From positions 1 through 49,615 of the forward strand of contig CAKUGY010000016.1 of the NCBI GenBank assembly GCA_934654835.1: 49,615 bases of DNA, given 5' to 3'. Below the pieces are notes generated by a model. That model had not been told where the DNA came from and made no database searches. It saw only the letters and a program-made list of their open reading frames with translations. This document shows positions 32,314 through 42,003 of the stretch, in pieces. Every line of letters starts with the position of its first letter. Position 1 is the stretch's first letter. The translations under genes and the position numbers were made by a program. The DNA is from an uncultured Collinsella sp. (GTDB lineage Bacteria > Actinomycetota > Coriobacteriia > Coriobacteriales > Coriobacteriaceae).

Positions 32314-34978
32314 ACTCTTGGACTTTGAGAGCCTCGGCCAGGGGGACGCGCTTGATGGAGCGCGTGTGCAGCAGCGCTACGACCAGGTAGGTTGCAAAGC
32401 CGATGCCGACACACGCCGCCATGGACCAAGCGGGCACATAAATCTCGATATTGCCGTTATAGGCGAGCAGCATCGAACGGAAGATGGCCGTAAGCGAGCC
32501 GATGATCACGGGCAGGCTCAGCACGAGCGACGCTGCCACGCACAGCGTGATCGAGCGGATATACAGATGCGATATCTCGCCGTCGCGATAGCCAAAGACC
32601 TTCATGTAGCTGATCGAGCGGGCGCTGTGGTCGATAACGGCCTTGGTCAGCAGGTACATAAACAGTAGGAAGATGAACACCGCGAGCCCGACCATCATGC
32701 CGATCATGTCGCTCATCATGCCAATAAACTGGTCGCCCACGGCGCGCATGTCGTCGGGCGTGGTGTCGCCGGCAAAGTATCGCGCGTCGAGGTCGAGCTT
32801 CTCGTCGCTCACGTAGCCGTTAAAGTAGGCAGCGTCGTTGTCGAACAGCTCGTTAAAGTCGTCGATGCTCATGTAGATATTCATGTCCGACTTGGAGCCC
32901 CAGGTGGCGTCCTTGCCCGCGTACTCCAGCGAATAGTCCTTGCCCTCGTACTTGTCGTGAAGCGTGACCTTCTGCCCCTCGCTCCAACCAAACTTATCGA
33001 GCAGGCCGCCGCCAAAGACGACACGCCCGTCGCCGACGTCCAGCCCTTTCCAGTAGCGCGAATCGGACGAGACGCCGTAGATGGAAATCGTCTCCTGCCC
33101 ATTTCCGTCACCGCGGTCGTATTGCAGCTGGTAGACGGCATATTTCTCGGCTTGCGCAATCTTATCCGCACCATTGTCGGTCGTATTGGCGGGATGAATG
33201 TTGTCGTTGCCGGTGTCAATCTTCGAGGCCTTTTCGATCAGATTGATGGTCTCGTCACGGTCGCAACCAAGGGCATCGGCGAGATCGTCGAGGCGCGCAT
33301 AAAGGGCGTCCTTCTTATCCTGGACTGTTGCGAGCGCGGCCTGCACTGCAGCCAGGCTCTCGGCAGACGGAGAACTGGTCGCGGCATCGGCGGCCGCCTG
33401 CGCGGCATCGACCGCGTCATCGAGTTCGTCGTCCGCATCCTGGGCGGCAGTAAGGAGCGCACCGTCCACCGACTGCAAGCGTTCGAGCGCCGACCACTGC
33501 TCGCGCTCCTCGGCGGTACCCTCAAGCTCCAGCGGAGCCTTGAGCGTGTACTGATGCTCGGCGACCAGACTCGTTTCTAGGTTATCCGCGTAGTGCGTCA
33601 TCGTGGGCAGAATCGCCAGGCCAAAGAGCAGCAGCAGAGACGCAAACGCGATGCCCACAAAGAGCGTGGCGAAGTTACCCAGGTTGCGCAGGAAAATGCG
33701 CAGGCGGAAGCGAGAGACGAAACCCATACGCTCCGGCAGCTGAAAACCGCGCTTGGTGCCCGACTTGCCGCCCGCCTCGTGACGGAGGAACTGCAGCGGG
33801 GTCTTTCCCATCTTACGGAGCAGGCCCACAAGCGTAATAAGAATGAGCGCGGTGGCGGGAACCACAGCGCACTTTACAAAGATCTCCCAGCTCCAGTACA
33901 CCTGGAAAGGTGGCAGGCTATACGAGCCGTAATAGAGGCCGCGCATGGGCTCGGTAAAGAACGCAACGCCGAGCGCAGTGCCCAAAAGCGCCGCGAGCAC
34001 GCCCACAATGGCGGGAAGCGCAAGGTAGTGCAACACAATCTCGCGACGGCGATAGCCGCTGGCGAGCAGCGTGCCGATGATGGCGCTCTCCTCCTCGATA
34101 GTGGCGTCGGTGAGCACCACAAAGACAAACGCCATGATCACGATGATGATGTCGAGCAGCGTCGTCCACATCATGGAGTCGCCGTCCACGTCGTCGCGCG
34201 CATAGCCAATGCCCTGGTTGGAATCGGCATCGGTCAGGTCGTCCACGCGCGCATCGGCGTCGGTCAGCGCCTCGACCATATCCTGCTCGGCATCGATGCG
34301 GTCCGCGGTGGAGAGGTCGCGGTCGTTAAAGGTAAAGGAAGAGGCGTAGGCGGGCGCGCCGCCGGCGTCCTCGAGCGCGGCAAATCCGGCGTCGGTGACC
34401 TCGGCCACGCCATAGGTGATGGTGTTGACCGTAAAGTCGGAGTTGTTGAGGAACAGCGCCTGGCTATCGGGCTGCGTCATGATGCCGCAGATGGTGTAGG
34501 TGCGGCCCTCGAGCTCAACCTTATCGCCCACGGCAAGATCGTTGTTGGTGGCAAAGACGCGGTCGATGGCCACCTCGTCGTCCGCGCGAGGCTGCTCGCC
34601 TTCGCAATAGGACGCGATATCGACCTTGGTGCGGTGCGCGTAGGTGCGCAGCGTGCGCTTGATGCCGTCGTCGCCGGACGCCTTTTTGATGATGGCGTCG
34701 ATGGAGAAATTCTTGTAGAGCGTGACGCCGCCGACGCTCTCGGCCGCGTCCTCGGCGGCCTTGAGCTGGTCGTCGGTGGCTTCGAAGGAGGTGGTCACGC
34801 GGCCGTCCTCGATGGTGTACTCGTCGCGCATGTCGTCGATAAGGCAGCCGATGGAATGTGCCGCGAGCAAAAAGCCCGACGTGAGGGCAATGCTTCCGCA
34901 CATAAGCAAGAAGATGCCCAGGTACTTGCCAATATTGCGGCGCAGCTCGCGGGGGAGTCGTTTTGCGAGAGGTGCCAT
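32312..34978 (-). CDS. FtsX-type ABC transporter permease
   Basis: An 888-residue permease. The first helix (IGKYLGIFLLMCGSIALTSG) is followed by a large external domain, a first FtsX block of three helices (about 350-470), another helix near 510, a second external domain with a coiled-coil insert (about 585-645, Ala/Asp-rich), and a last FtsX block (about 780-888). This matches MacB/FtsX-like exporters for peptides or lipids in Gram-positive bacteria. ATG 34978 is used, 8 bases after the ATPase stop; the open frame upstream is antisense noise. The cargo is unknown. Confidence 0.92.
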   Translation of the reverse strand: MAPLAKRLPRELRRNIGKYLGIFLLMCGSIALTSGFLLAAHSIGCLIDDMRDEYTIEDGRVTTSFEATDDQLKAAEDAAESVGGVTLYKNFSIDAIIKKASGDDGIKRTLRTYAHRTKVDIASYCEGEQPRADDEVAIDRVFATNNDLAVGDKVELEGRTYTICGIMTQPDSQALFLNNSDFTVNTITYGVAEVTDAGFAALEDAGGAPAYASSFTFNDRDLSTADRIDAEQDMVEALTDADARVDDLTDADSNQGIGYARDDVDGDSMMWTTLLDIIIVIMAFVFVVLTDATIEEESAIIGTLLASGYRRREIVLHYLALPAIVGVLAALLGTALGVAFFTEPMRGLYYGSYSLPPFQVYWSWEIFVKCAVVPATALILITLVGLLRKMGKTPLQFLRHEAGGKSGTKRGFQLPERMGFVSRFRLRIFLRNLGNFATLFVGIAFASLLLLFGLAILPTMTHYADNLETSLVAEHQYTLKAPLELEGTAEEREQWSALERLQSVDGALLTAAQDADDELDDAVDAAQAAADAATSSPSAESLAAVQAALATVQDKKDALYARLDDLADALGCDRDETINLIEKASKIDTGNDNIHPANTTDNGADKIAQAEKYAVYQLQYDRGDGNGQETISIYGVSSDSRYWKGLDVGDGRVVFGGGLLDKFGWSEGQKVTLHDKYEGKDYSLEYAGKDATWGSKSDMNIYMSIDDFNELFDNDAAYFNGYVSDEKLDLDARYFAGDTTPDDMRAVGDQFIGMMSDMIGMMVGLAVFIFLLFMYLLTKAVIDHSARSISYMKVFGYRDGEISHLYIRSITLCVAASLVLSLPVIIGSLTAIFRSMLLAYNGNIEIYVPAWSMAACVGIGFATYLVVALLHTRSIKRVPLAEALKVQE

Positions 34979-34986
34979 GGCGCCGC

Positions 34987-35700
<714 letters not shown>

Positions 35701-35798
35701 ACCATCCCCCATTGTTAGCCTTCTGCTACTTTTCTAGGGTTATAGTAAACCCAGGTGAACTATTTTTAAGCGACAGGCGCGACTTTTTTCCAACCTAC

Positions 35799-35854
35799 TC
35801 ATTGGGGACAGACTTAAATGAGTGAAACTACTCATTTAAGTCTGTCCCCAATGA
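35799..35854. repeat. Perfect 25-bp palindrome
   Basis: Positions 35799-35823 and 35830-35854 are exact complements around a 6-base loop, with the core GGGGACAGACTTAAATGAG. It lies upstream of the FtsX exporter operon and belongs to the CTGTCCCCAATGA repeat family. Confidence 0.85.
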
Positions 35855-35864
35855 ATGCCGCCGA

Positions 35865-35964
35865 GGACAGTCCTTGCCAGTCCGGCCAGCAAACCGGCGG
35901 ATCGGCAAGGACTGTCCCCAATGACTAGTCGTTTAAGTCTGTCCCCAATGAGTACCCGATGGCT
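35865..35964. repeat. Second hairpin and direct repeat of the CTGTCCCC family
   Basis: GGACAGTCCTTGCC (35865-35878) pairs exactly with GGCAAGGACTGTCC (35904-35917), enclosing GC-rich bases. The 39-bp repeat at 35926-35964 matches 32275-32313. Both copies sit just after the stop of an ABC permease gene. Confidence 0.8.
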
Positions 35965-35970
35965 CGGCGG

Positions 35971-37176
35971 TTAGGCGTGGGACTTGGTGTGGGTAAGGGC
36001 TAGGCCTACGGCGGCGATGGCGGCGGCGAAGAGTACGGTGACGCCCAGGTCGCAGGCGATGTCGCCCAGCACGGCAGACGTCAGGTCCGAGGCGAGCGCC
36101 TTGCCGATCGCGTCGTTCACCCAATATGTCGGCACAAAGTGCGCCACCGTCTGCACGGCCGAGCCCATGAGCGACAGCGGCATCCAGGCGCCGCCCAAAA
36201 ACGTCATGAGCATGCCGAGCAGGTTGCCCACGCCGTTGAGCAACTCCTCGCGCGCGCCCAGGCTCGACAGCGTAAAGCCAACCGCCAGCGGCGTGCACGC
36301 TAAGGCAAACGTCGCTGCCAGCGCCAGGCACACGCGGCCCACACCGACCTCGGCAACCGCGTCGGCAAAGCCCACGACGCCCATCATGCTCGACACAAAC
36401 CAAATGCAGACAGTGAGCACGGCGGCGGCCGCGAACACGGCGAGCGAGCGCTGACGCTCGGAGACCGGGCCGGCATCCATACGGCGCACGCGCTCGGGCC
36501 CATTCATGCCCGAGAACACCAAGCCCACCGACACGATGACCGACGAGATAATCGCGTACGCGCCAAAGTTGAAATACGACTCGAGCGTGGCGGCGGCCGT
36601 CGAATCGACCTTGACCTGCTCGATCTGGACCTCCGCGCGCTTTGCGGCGGCATGCTCGGCTGCCTTGGCGACGTCGCCGTTGGAGGCAGCGGGCTCAAGT
36701 GCGGCCGCAGCGCCCGCGAGCGAAATCCAGCGCGAGGCTTCGGCAGACGAAAGCGCCGCCGCCATGGTGCCGGAGCCGTACGTCACGTCGAGCTTGGGCA
36801 GGGTCTCCCCCGCACGGGCGGCCGCGATCAGGTCGTCCTCGAACCCCTCCGGGACAAAGAACACGCAGTCGGCGCTGCCCTTGGCGCTGTTGCTCTTGGA
36901 GAGCGCATCCGCAAGGTCGTACGTGTCGTCACCGACGCCCGTAACCAGGTCAAAGCGCGACCCCAAGTGCTTGGTGAGCGCCCGCGAAAGGTCGCTGTCA
37001 TCGCGATCGACCACGATTACGTTGGCGTCGTAGGGCTTGTATTCGGTGAGCTGCGACGAATTCCAGCTCACCGAAGCCGCGATAAACACGCCCATGAGCG
37101 AGATAAACACCGTATAGATGAGCAGATAGAACGGGTGCGCCAGCGCCATGCGAAGCGCGGTCTTAAAGGTGCTCAT
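35971..37176 (-). CDS. ABC-2 type permease
   Basis: A 401-residue permease: one N-terminal helix (about 15-35), a long external domain (to about 205) and five more helices to the C-terminus, the usual layout of ABC-2 exporters. ATG 37176 has GGAAGGAG upstream and overlaps the end of the preceding permease gene by 14 bases, so the two are translated together. It probably pairs with the other permease as a heterodimer. A drug, bacteriocin or lipid cargo is likely by family, but not known. Confidence 0.9.
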   Translation of the reverse strand: MSTFKTALRMALAHPFYLLIYTVFISLMGVFIAASVSWNSSQLTEYKPYDANVIVVDRDDSDLSRALTKHLGSRFDLVTGVGDDTYDLADALSKSNSAKGSADCVFFVPEGFEDDLIAAARAGETLPKLDVTYGSGTMAAALSSAEASRWISLAGAAAALEPAASNGDVAKAAEHAAAKRAEVQIEQVKVDSTAAATLESYFNFGAYAIISSVIVSVGLVFSGMNGPERVRRMDAGPVSERQRSLAVFAAAAVLTVCIWFVSSMMGVVGFADAVAEVGVGRVCLALAATFALACTPLAVGFTLSSLGAREELLNGVGNLLGMLMTFLGGAWMPLSLMGSAVQTVAHFVPTYWVNDAIGKALASDLTSAVLGDIACDLGVTVLFAAAIAAVGLALTHTKSHA

Positions 37177-38350
37177 AGCGGCTCCTTCCAAAGATCAGCG
37201 TGGCGGCGGCGACAAACACCAGCGTCATGAGGACAAGCGCGCCGGCGCGAACGGCAAAGGGGCCCAAGTCCTCAAAGAAATACAGACGGTTGAACATGTC
37301 GCAGATGAGCTTGACGGGATTGAGCCAGCATTCGGCCGGACAGGCGCGGGCGACGTCGTCGGCAAGCGCCATCGCCGGCTCGCCGTAGAGGCCGGCGAAC
37401 AGGGCGCACGTGGTAGCAAAGCCCGTGAGGATGCCCGACTTGGACGCCTTGCCGCCCTTAACGGGAAGCGTGCCCACAAAGAGTCCCAGGCCCGTGGCGG
37501 CAAGTGCGGATGCAGCGCCGCCTACCAGGCACAGACCCTCGCGCCCACCAAAGTCGACGCCCACGACCAGGCGCACATAGCCAATCGCAATCGCCATCGA
37601 GGCAAAGGAGACAAGCCACGAGCCGATAAAGATGCCGGCCAGCGATGCCGTCTTGGAAAGGCCACCCACGCAGCGACGGGCGCCAAGACCCGACAGGTTG
37701 GGCTGCAGGTCGACGACGCTCAAGGCGGCAAACTCGGCAGACATCATCGCGACCAGGCCAAAGAGCGCGTAGTAGTAGATGGTCGTACCGTCGGGCGTGG
37801 TGCGTGTCAGGCTCACACGGCGGGTTCCGCCCTCGAGCGACAGGGCGCGGGCGACCGCCTCCGGATCGGCAAGCGCCGCCGGATCGTCTTGGGCAATCTG
37901 TGCCATGAGCTCGGCATTTTGCGTATACGAGCTTGCCACCGTTTCCAGAATGCTGCGGTCGACGAGCACCGTGGACGCGCGCGAGCTGTCGTAGCTCGAA
38001 AGCAGCGTGAGCTTGGGCGTGCCCGCGGCATCGACCGTGTAGATGCCCGCGACCTCGCCGGCCTTGAGCGCGCGGTTTGCAGCGGTCGCATCCTCGCACT
38101 CGCGAATCTCGAGCAGCTGATCGTCGCCCTCCTTGGCGAGCGACGTCGCCACATCCTTAAAGGTCGAAGCGCCCCAGGCCTCGTCGGTGACAACGGCAAC
38201 CGGCACCGGGTCGACCTTGCCGTCGGAGCTCAGGTTCGCGAACATAAACATGAACATCGTGGAAAGCGCGATGGGAAAGACCGCGCCCCAGACCCACGTG
38301 CTCGGCCGACGCAGCAGCGTCTTGAGCGTGATGATGATGGTGTTGAACAT
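37163..38350 (-). CDS. ABC-2 type permease
   Basis: A 395-residue permease with the same layout: a first helix (about 15-35), an external region with many charged residues (to about 190), then five or six helices. It lies 9 bases after the ATPase gene and overlaps the second permease gene. The two permeases are only distantly alike, so a heterodimeric exporter is expected. Confidence 0.9.
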   Translation of the reverse strand: MFNTIIITLKTLLRRPSTWVWGAVFPIALSTMFMFMFANLSSDGKVDPVPVAVVTDEAWGASTFKDVATSLAKEGDDQLLEIRECEDATAANRALKAGEVAGIYTVDAAGTPKLTLLSSYDSSRASTVLVDRSILETVASSYTQNAELMAQIAQDDPAALADPEAVARALSLEGGTRRVSLTRTTPDGTTIYYYALFGLVAMMSAEFAALSVVDLQPNLSGLGARRCVGGLSKTASLAGIFIGSWLVSFASMAIAIGYVRLVVGVDFGGREGLCLVGGAASALAATGLGLFVGTLPVKGGKASKSGILTGFATTCALFAGLYGEPAMALADDVARACPAECWLNPVKLICDMFNRLYFFEDLGPFAVRAGALVLMTLVFVAAATLIFGRSRYEHL

Positions 38351-38359
38351 GACCGCCCC

Positions 38360-39298
38360 CTAGTCGCGCAGCTCGCGGCCGGTGATCTCGAGGAACACGT
38401 CGTTGAGGGTCGGCGGCTCGGAGTAGATGCGGCCGAGCGCCACGTCGTACGAGCGCAGCGCGTCGAGGATGTCGGTCAGGTTATGCGGGCTCGCCTCGCA
38501 CGAGAACGTGAGCTGGCCCGCCGTCGCCGCCAAGTCCAGGACATGCGGCAGACTCGCAACGGCAGCGAGCGCCGCACTCGGCACCTCGCCGACCTCGATC
38601 ACGATTTTCTCGCCCATCTGGATCATGCGCTTGAGCTCGTCGTTGGTGCCCTGCGCCAGCACGCGCCCGCCGTCCATGATCATGATGCGGCTGCAGATCT
38701 GCTCGACTTCCTCCATGTAATGGCTGGTATACACCACCGTGGCGCCTTCGTCGCGCAGGCGGCAGATGCCCTCCAGGATGGCGTTTCGGCTCTGCGGGTC
38801 GACCGCCACCGTGGGCTCGTCAAAAAAGATGAGCTCGGGCTTGTGCGCGATGCCGCAGGCGATGTTAAGGCGACGTGCCAGGCCGCCCGAAAGCTTGCCG
38901 GGGCGGAACTTGGTAAAGTCGCCCAGGCCGACAAAGTCGATTGCCTCGTCCACCAGCGCGCGGCGGCGCTTGCGGTCGTTGACGTAGAGGCTGCAGAAAT
39001 AATCGATGTTCTCGCGCACCGTGAGCTCGTCGAACACCGCCACCTGCTGCGGCACCACGCCGATGCGACGCTTAAGGTCATAGCGGGCGGGCGTCATGGG
39101 CTCGCCGAACAGCTCGATGGTGCCCTTGTCGTAGGCGAGCAGCTGCAGGATGCAGTTGATGGACGTGGTTTTGCCCGAGCCGTTGGGTCCGAGCAGGCCA
39201 AAGATCTCGCCGGGGGCGATGTTCAGGTTGAAGTGGTCGAGCGCGATAAGGTCGTCATAGCGCTTGACGAGATTTTCGACGTGGACGATGTCTGTCAT
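38360..39298 (-). CDS. ABC transporter ATP-binding protein (drug-exporter type)
   Basis: A 312-residue ATPase of the DrrA/CcmA type. Walker A LLGPNGSGKTTS, signature LSGGLARRLNIA and Walker B LIFFDEPTVAVDP are seen, plus a C-terminal regulatory tail of about 90 residues typical of drug exporters. ATG 39298 has GAAGGG upstream. It is the first gene of the exporter operon and faces a two-component system that probably controls it. The common DEPTVGLDP is here DEPTVAVDP, a mild change. Confidence 0.94.
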   Translation of the reverse strand: MTDIVHVENLVKRYDDLIALDHFNLNIAPGEIFGLLGPNGSGKTTSINCILQLLAYDKGTIELFGEPMTPARYDLKRRIGVVPQQVAVFDELTVRENIDYFCSLYVNDRKRRRALVDEAIDFVGLGDFTKFRPGKLSGGLARRLNIACGIAHKPELIFFDEPTVAVDPQSRNAILEGICRLRDEGATVVYTSHYMEEVEQICSRIMIMDGGRVLAQGTNDELKRMIQMGEKIVIEVGEVPSAALAAVASLPHVLDLAATAGQLTFSCEASPHNLTDILDALRSYDVALGRIYSEPPTLNDVFLEITGRELRD

Positions 39299-39452
39299 GA
39301 GGCGGCCCTTCTGTTGGTCGTGGCCCGGTACGATTGCATCATCGCAGGAGCGGGCAGCGCGCACCAGTGAGCTTTGTCACGAGTGCGAGAGCCCGCGTTC
39401 CGTGTCAATCGCTCGCTAAAACAGCTCCACCTCGTCCCGCGTCGATAGGTCC

Positions 39453-39506
39453 ATCTATCATTTTTGCTAGCTGTATCTAGCAAAAATGATAGATACAGCT
39501 AGCAAA
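39453..39506. promoter_or_regulatory. Interleaved perfect palindromes in the divergent ABC/TCS gap
   Basis: ATCTATCATTTTTGCTAG (39453-39470) pairs exactly with 39477-39494. In addition TTTGCTAGCTGTATCT (39463-39478) pairs exactly with 39491-39506. The two pairings exclude each other. The element is between the exporter ATPase and the histidine kinase; it may be the operator of the response regulator. The rest of 39299-39625 holds no gene. Confidence 0.7.
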
Positions 39507-39613
39507 CTTGTTGCGACGGAGCGATTGGTCGCGGGATAAAGCTGCGGGTTCTCCTTGCCAGGAGGAATGTCACGGTTGCGGACGCAGCCGTCTCCCCCGT
39601 GCGCGGCATCGCG

Positions 39614-39619
39614 TACAAT
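39614..39619 (+). promoter_or_regulatory. Candidate -10 box directly before the kinase gene
   Basis: TACAAT ends 6 bases before ATG 39626. Transcription would begin at or next to the start codon, which implies a leaderless mRNA. No good -35 box is seen, so confidence is low. Confidence 0.3.
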
Positions 39620-39625
39620 ACCCGT

Positions 39626-40771
39626 ATGAACAGGCTATTCGACAAATTGATCGTGCTGGCGTGCTGCATCGCGGCCGCCCTGGGCCTTGCTGTGGACGCT
39701 CGCCTGGTTGCGGCGTTTTGCCTTGGCGTCATCATCGCCGCACTGGCCGAAGTCGCGCATGAAGAACGTGCCCGTCACGCGAGCGAAGCCGCGAGCTACG
39801 TCTACGTCGTTGCGGCCGCCTTCGTGCCGCCGTTTGCGCCGTTCGCACCCCTCGCCTTCTACGACATCGCGCGGCGCGTGCGCCGTGAGCGCATCTGGCC
39901 CGCGCTGGCAATTGGCGTCGTCTTTGCCTGCACGCTCGTCGCGGACCTTCGCGGCGGTGCGCTCGCCACCCGAACACTCCTGCTAACCGCTATCCTTTCG
40001 GTCGCCGCCACGTTGCTGTCGCTGCGCACCGCGCAGTTGGAGCGCGAACAGGAACGCATGCGTCGCACCCGCGACAGGCTGCAAGAGCGCGCCCTGGCAC
40101 TCGAAGCGCGCAACCGCGACCTTGCCGATCGCCAAGACTACGAAGTCGAGCTCGCGACGCTCGCCGAACGTGCCCGCATCGCGCGCGAGATCCACGACAA
40201 CGTCGGCCACCAGCTTACGCGTGCCTCACTACAGACCGAAGCCCTACGCGTGGTCCACGCCAACGAACCCGGCGTCGCCGCCGACTTCGCCGACGTCAAG
40301 CGCACCGTTGACGAGGCGCTTCAGCTTGTACGCACCAGTGTCCATGCGCTCAACGACAACGCGGCCAATCTCTCCGTACAGCTCGAGCGCATCGTTGAGG
40401 ACGCGCGCTCGAACGGCGGTCCGCAGATTGAACTTGAGGTTTTGGCCGAACATGCACCAGCCAACGTCGCCAACTGTTTTGCGGCGGTCCTGCGCGAGGC
40501 GCTCTCTAACACCATGCGCCACGCTCACGCGCAGAACGTGACCGTGCGATGCATGGAGCATCCGTCGTTTTACCAGCTCATCGTTACCGACGACGGAACG
40601 GGAGCGACTAAGACAAACAGCCGAGGCATCGCAGAGGGCATGGGGCTCGGCTCCATGCGCGAGCGTGTCGAGGCGCTTGGCGGGACCTTTACCGCCGGGC
40701 CGCGCGCCGGTGCCCCCGGCTGGCGCGTGTTTGCCACCGTCCCCAAACAGCAAGGAGATGACGCCCGATGA
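39626..40771 (+). CDS. Sensor histidine kinase (NarL/DesK-type)
   Basis: A 381-residue kinase. The N-terminal third holds four or five hydrophobic segments with little external sequence, typical of sensors that read the membrane itself. Then follows a coiled coil (about 135-165), the HisKA_3 box ARIAREIHDNVGHQLT with the phosphorylated His, and an HATPase with LREALSNTMRHAHA and GMGLGSMRERVE. It overlaps the response regulator by ATGA. Such pairs next to ABC exporters often respond to cell-envelope drugs. ATG 39626 is chosen; an in-frame GTG 27 bases earlier is possible. Confidence 0.92.
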   Translation: MNRLFDKLIVLACCIAAALGLAVDARLVAAFCLGVIIAALAEVAHEERARHASEAASYVYVVAAAFVPPFAPFAPLAFYDIARRVRRERIWPALAIGVVFACTLVADLRGGALATRTLLLTAILSVAATLLSLRTAQLEREQERMRRTRDRLQERALALEARNRDLADRQDYEVELATLAERARIAREIHDNVGHQLTRASLQTEALRVVHANEPGVAADFADVKRTVDEALQLVRTSVHALNDNAANLSVQLERIVEDARSNGGPQIELEVLAEHAPANVANCFAAVLREALSNTMRHAHAQNVTVRCMEHPSFYQLIVTDDGTGATKTNSRGIAEGMGLGSMRERVEALGGTFTAGPRAGAPGWRVFATVPKQQGDDAR

Positions 40772-41397
40772 GGCTCATAGTTGTCGACGACGACCGCTTG
40801 GTGGTCGATTCGCTCAAGATTATCCTGGGTGCCCAGCCGCAGATCGAAGTCGTGGGCACCGGCGCCGACGGCAACGACGCGGTCGCGCTCTACGCCGAGC
40901 ATACCCCCGATATCGCGCTGCTCGACATCCAGATGCCGGGGCGCGACGGGCTTTCGGCGGCGCGCGAGATTCTCGAGCGCGACCCCGCGGCGCGCGTGGT
41001 GTTCCTGACGACGTTTTCGGATGACGAGTACATTGTTTCGGCGCTCAAGCTGGGCGCCCGCGGCTACCTGATCAAGACCGATGTCGCCGCCATTCCGCCA
41101 GCGCTGGCGCAGGTCATGGATGGCAAGCGCGTGCTGGAGGGCAAGGCAATCGAGGACGTCGATTTTGATGGGACGGACGCCGAGGCCGGCACGCCCCGCC
41201 GGCCCGCAGCCTTTGCCGGCCTGACCGACCGCGAGTTCGAGGTCGCCGAGCTCATTGCCCGCGGCCTCGATAACAAGGAGATTGCCGCCACGGCCTATAT
41301 GGGCGAAGGCACCGTGCGAAACCACATCAGCTCAATCCTGGCCAAAATGGGCCTGCGCAACCGCACCCAGATCGCCATAGCCTACCTGCGGGGGTAA
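40768..41397 (+). CDS. Response regulator (NarL/FixJ-type)
   Basis: A 209-residue regulator. The receiver domain has the acidic pocket VVDDD (5-9), phospho-acceptor Asp53 in ALLDIQMPG and a conserved Lys in LIKTD. The C-terminal LuxR-type HTH (about 148-205) includes LTDREFEVAELIARGLDNKEIA. It is translationally coupled to the kinase (ATGA overlap). It most likely controls the divergent exporter operon, perhaps by binding the palindromes at 39453-39506. Confidence 0.95.
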   Translation: MRLIVVDDDRLVVDSLKIILGAQPQIEVVGTGADGNDAVALYAEHTPDIALLDIQMPGRDGLSAAREILERDPAARVVFLTTFSDDEYIVSALKLGARGYLIKTDVAAIPPALAQVMDGKRVLEGKAIEDVDFDGTDAEAGTPRRPAAFAGLTDREFEVAELIARGLDNKEIAATAYMGEGTVRNHISSILAKMGLRNRTQIAIAYLRG

Positions 41398-41458
41398 TTG
41401 ACCGCTGGCCGACCACTCCGGCATAGCAAAATGGCTGTTACTAATTTAATGCCATTTC

Positions 41459-41610
41459 AAAACTACGCCGGTTTACTACGATGAATCGCCCGTCTCCGAC
41501 CACGGCGAATCGCACGTTAGCAAAACCGCAGGTAGAGCACTTGCGGTTTTTTGGAAAACGCCGGTGTGATCAAGAATGTCAGATTCATCGTAGTAAACCG
41601 GCATAGTTTT
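41459..41610. repeat. 152-bp inverted-repeat element, copy A
   Basis: Positions 41459-41487 and 41582-41610 are inverted copies (28 of 29 bases). Core: GGTTTACTACGATGAATC. Inside is a terminator-like hairpin, AAAACCGCA (41522) with TGCGGTTTT (41542) and more T residues. It follows the response regulator gene, so this hairpin may end that operon. No gene. Confidence 0.75.
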
Positions 41611-41710
41611 GGCTGGACGACCCCGCGCTTGCGCCGTCTCGGGCCTCGCGGGACCAAAATGATCCGTTTTCCTCCGTCCCCGGGGGATCAGCCGGCGGCA
41701 CCCGCCACGG

Positions 41711-41856
41711 AACCGGCCTATCTACTACGTTTGACTCGACGCCCCCAACCATACTCTCGTTTTGAACAAAACCGCAGGCGTTCTACCTGCGGTTTTGTAT
41801 TCGCGCTTTTCGACATGGTCGGGGATAGGCGGTTAAACGTAGTAGATGGGCCGGTT
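41711..41856. repeat. 146-bp inverted-repeat element, copy B
   Basis: Positions 41711-41735 and 41832-41856 are inverted copies (23 of 25 bases) with core ATCTACTACGTTT. The inner hairpin AAAACCGCAGG (41768) / CCTGCGGTTTT (41786) is nearly the same as in copy A. The outer arms share TACTACG with copy A. The two form a tandem pair of one repeat family. Confidence 0.75.
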
Positions 41857-41890
41857 TTGTGGCGCGCCCTCCTCACCCGCGCACAAAAGT

Positions 41891-41925
41891 GCCGCCACGG
41901 AGAAGGGAGACGCCTCCGTGGCGGC
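41891..41925 (-). terminator. Probable terminator of the adhesin gene
   Basis: GCCGCCACGGAG and CTCCGTGGCGGC form a perfect 12-bp stem, followed on the minus strand by ACTTTTG. A second perfect hairpin, GCCCGGGGCC/GGCCCCGGGC with loop CTT (41968-41990), lies between it and the stop codon. Confidence 0.65.
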
Positions 41926-42003
41926 TGGGGGTGGGGTGGGGGCTATGTTTTTGGCTCCCCGCCAGCGGCCCGGGGCCCTTGGCCCCGGGCGCTGTCAGTT
42001 TGC

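Noticed and set aside
37148..39370. 740-codon open frame on the plus strand
   Set aside because: Antisense to the ABC-2 exporter genes, with biased composition and no recognisable domain.
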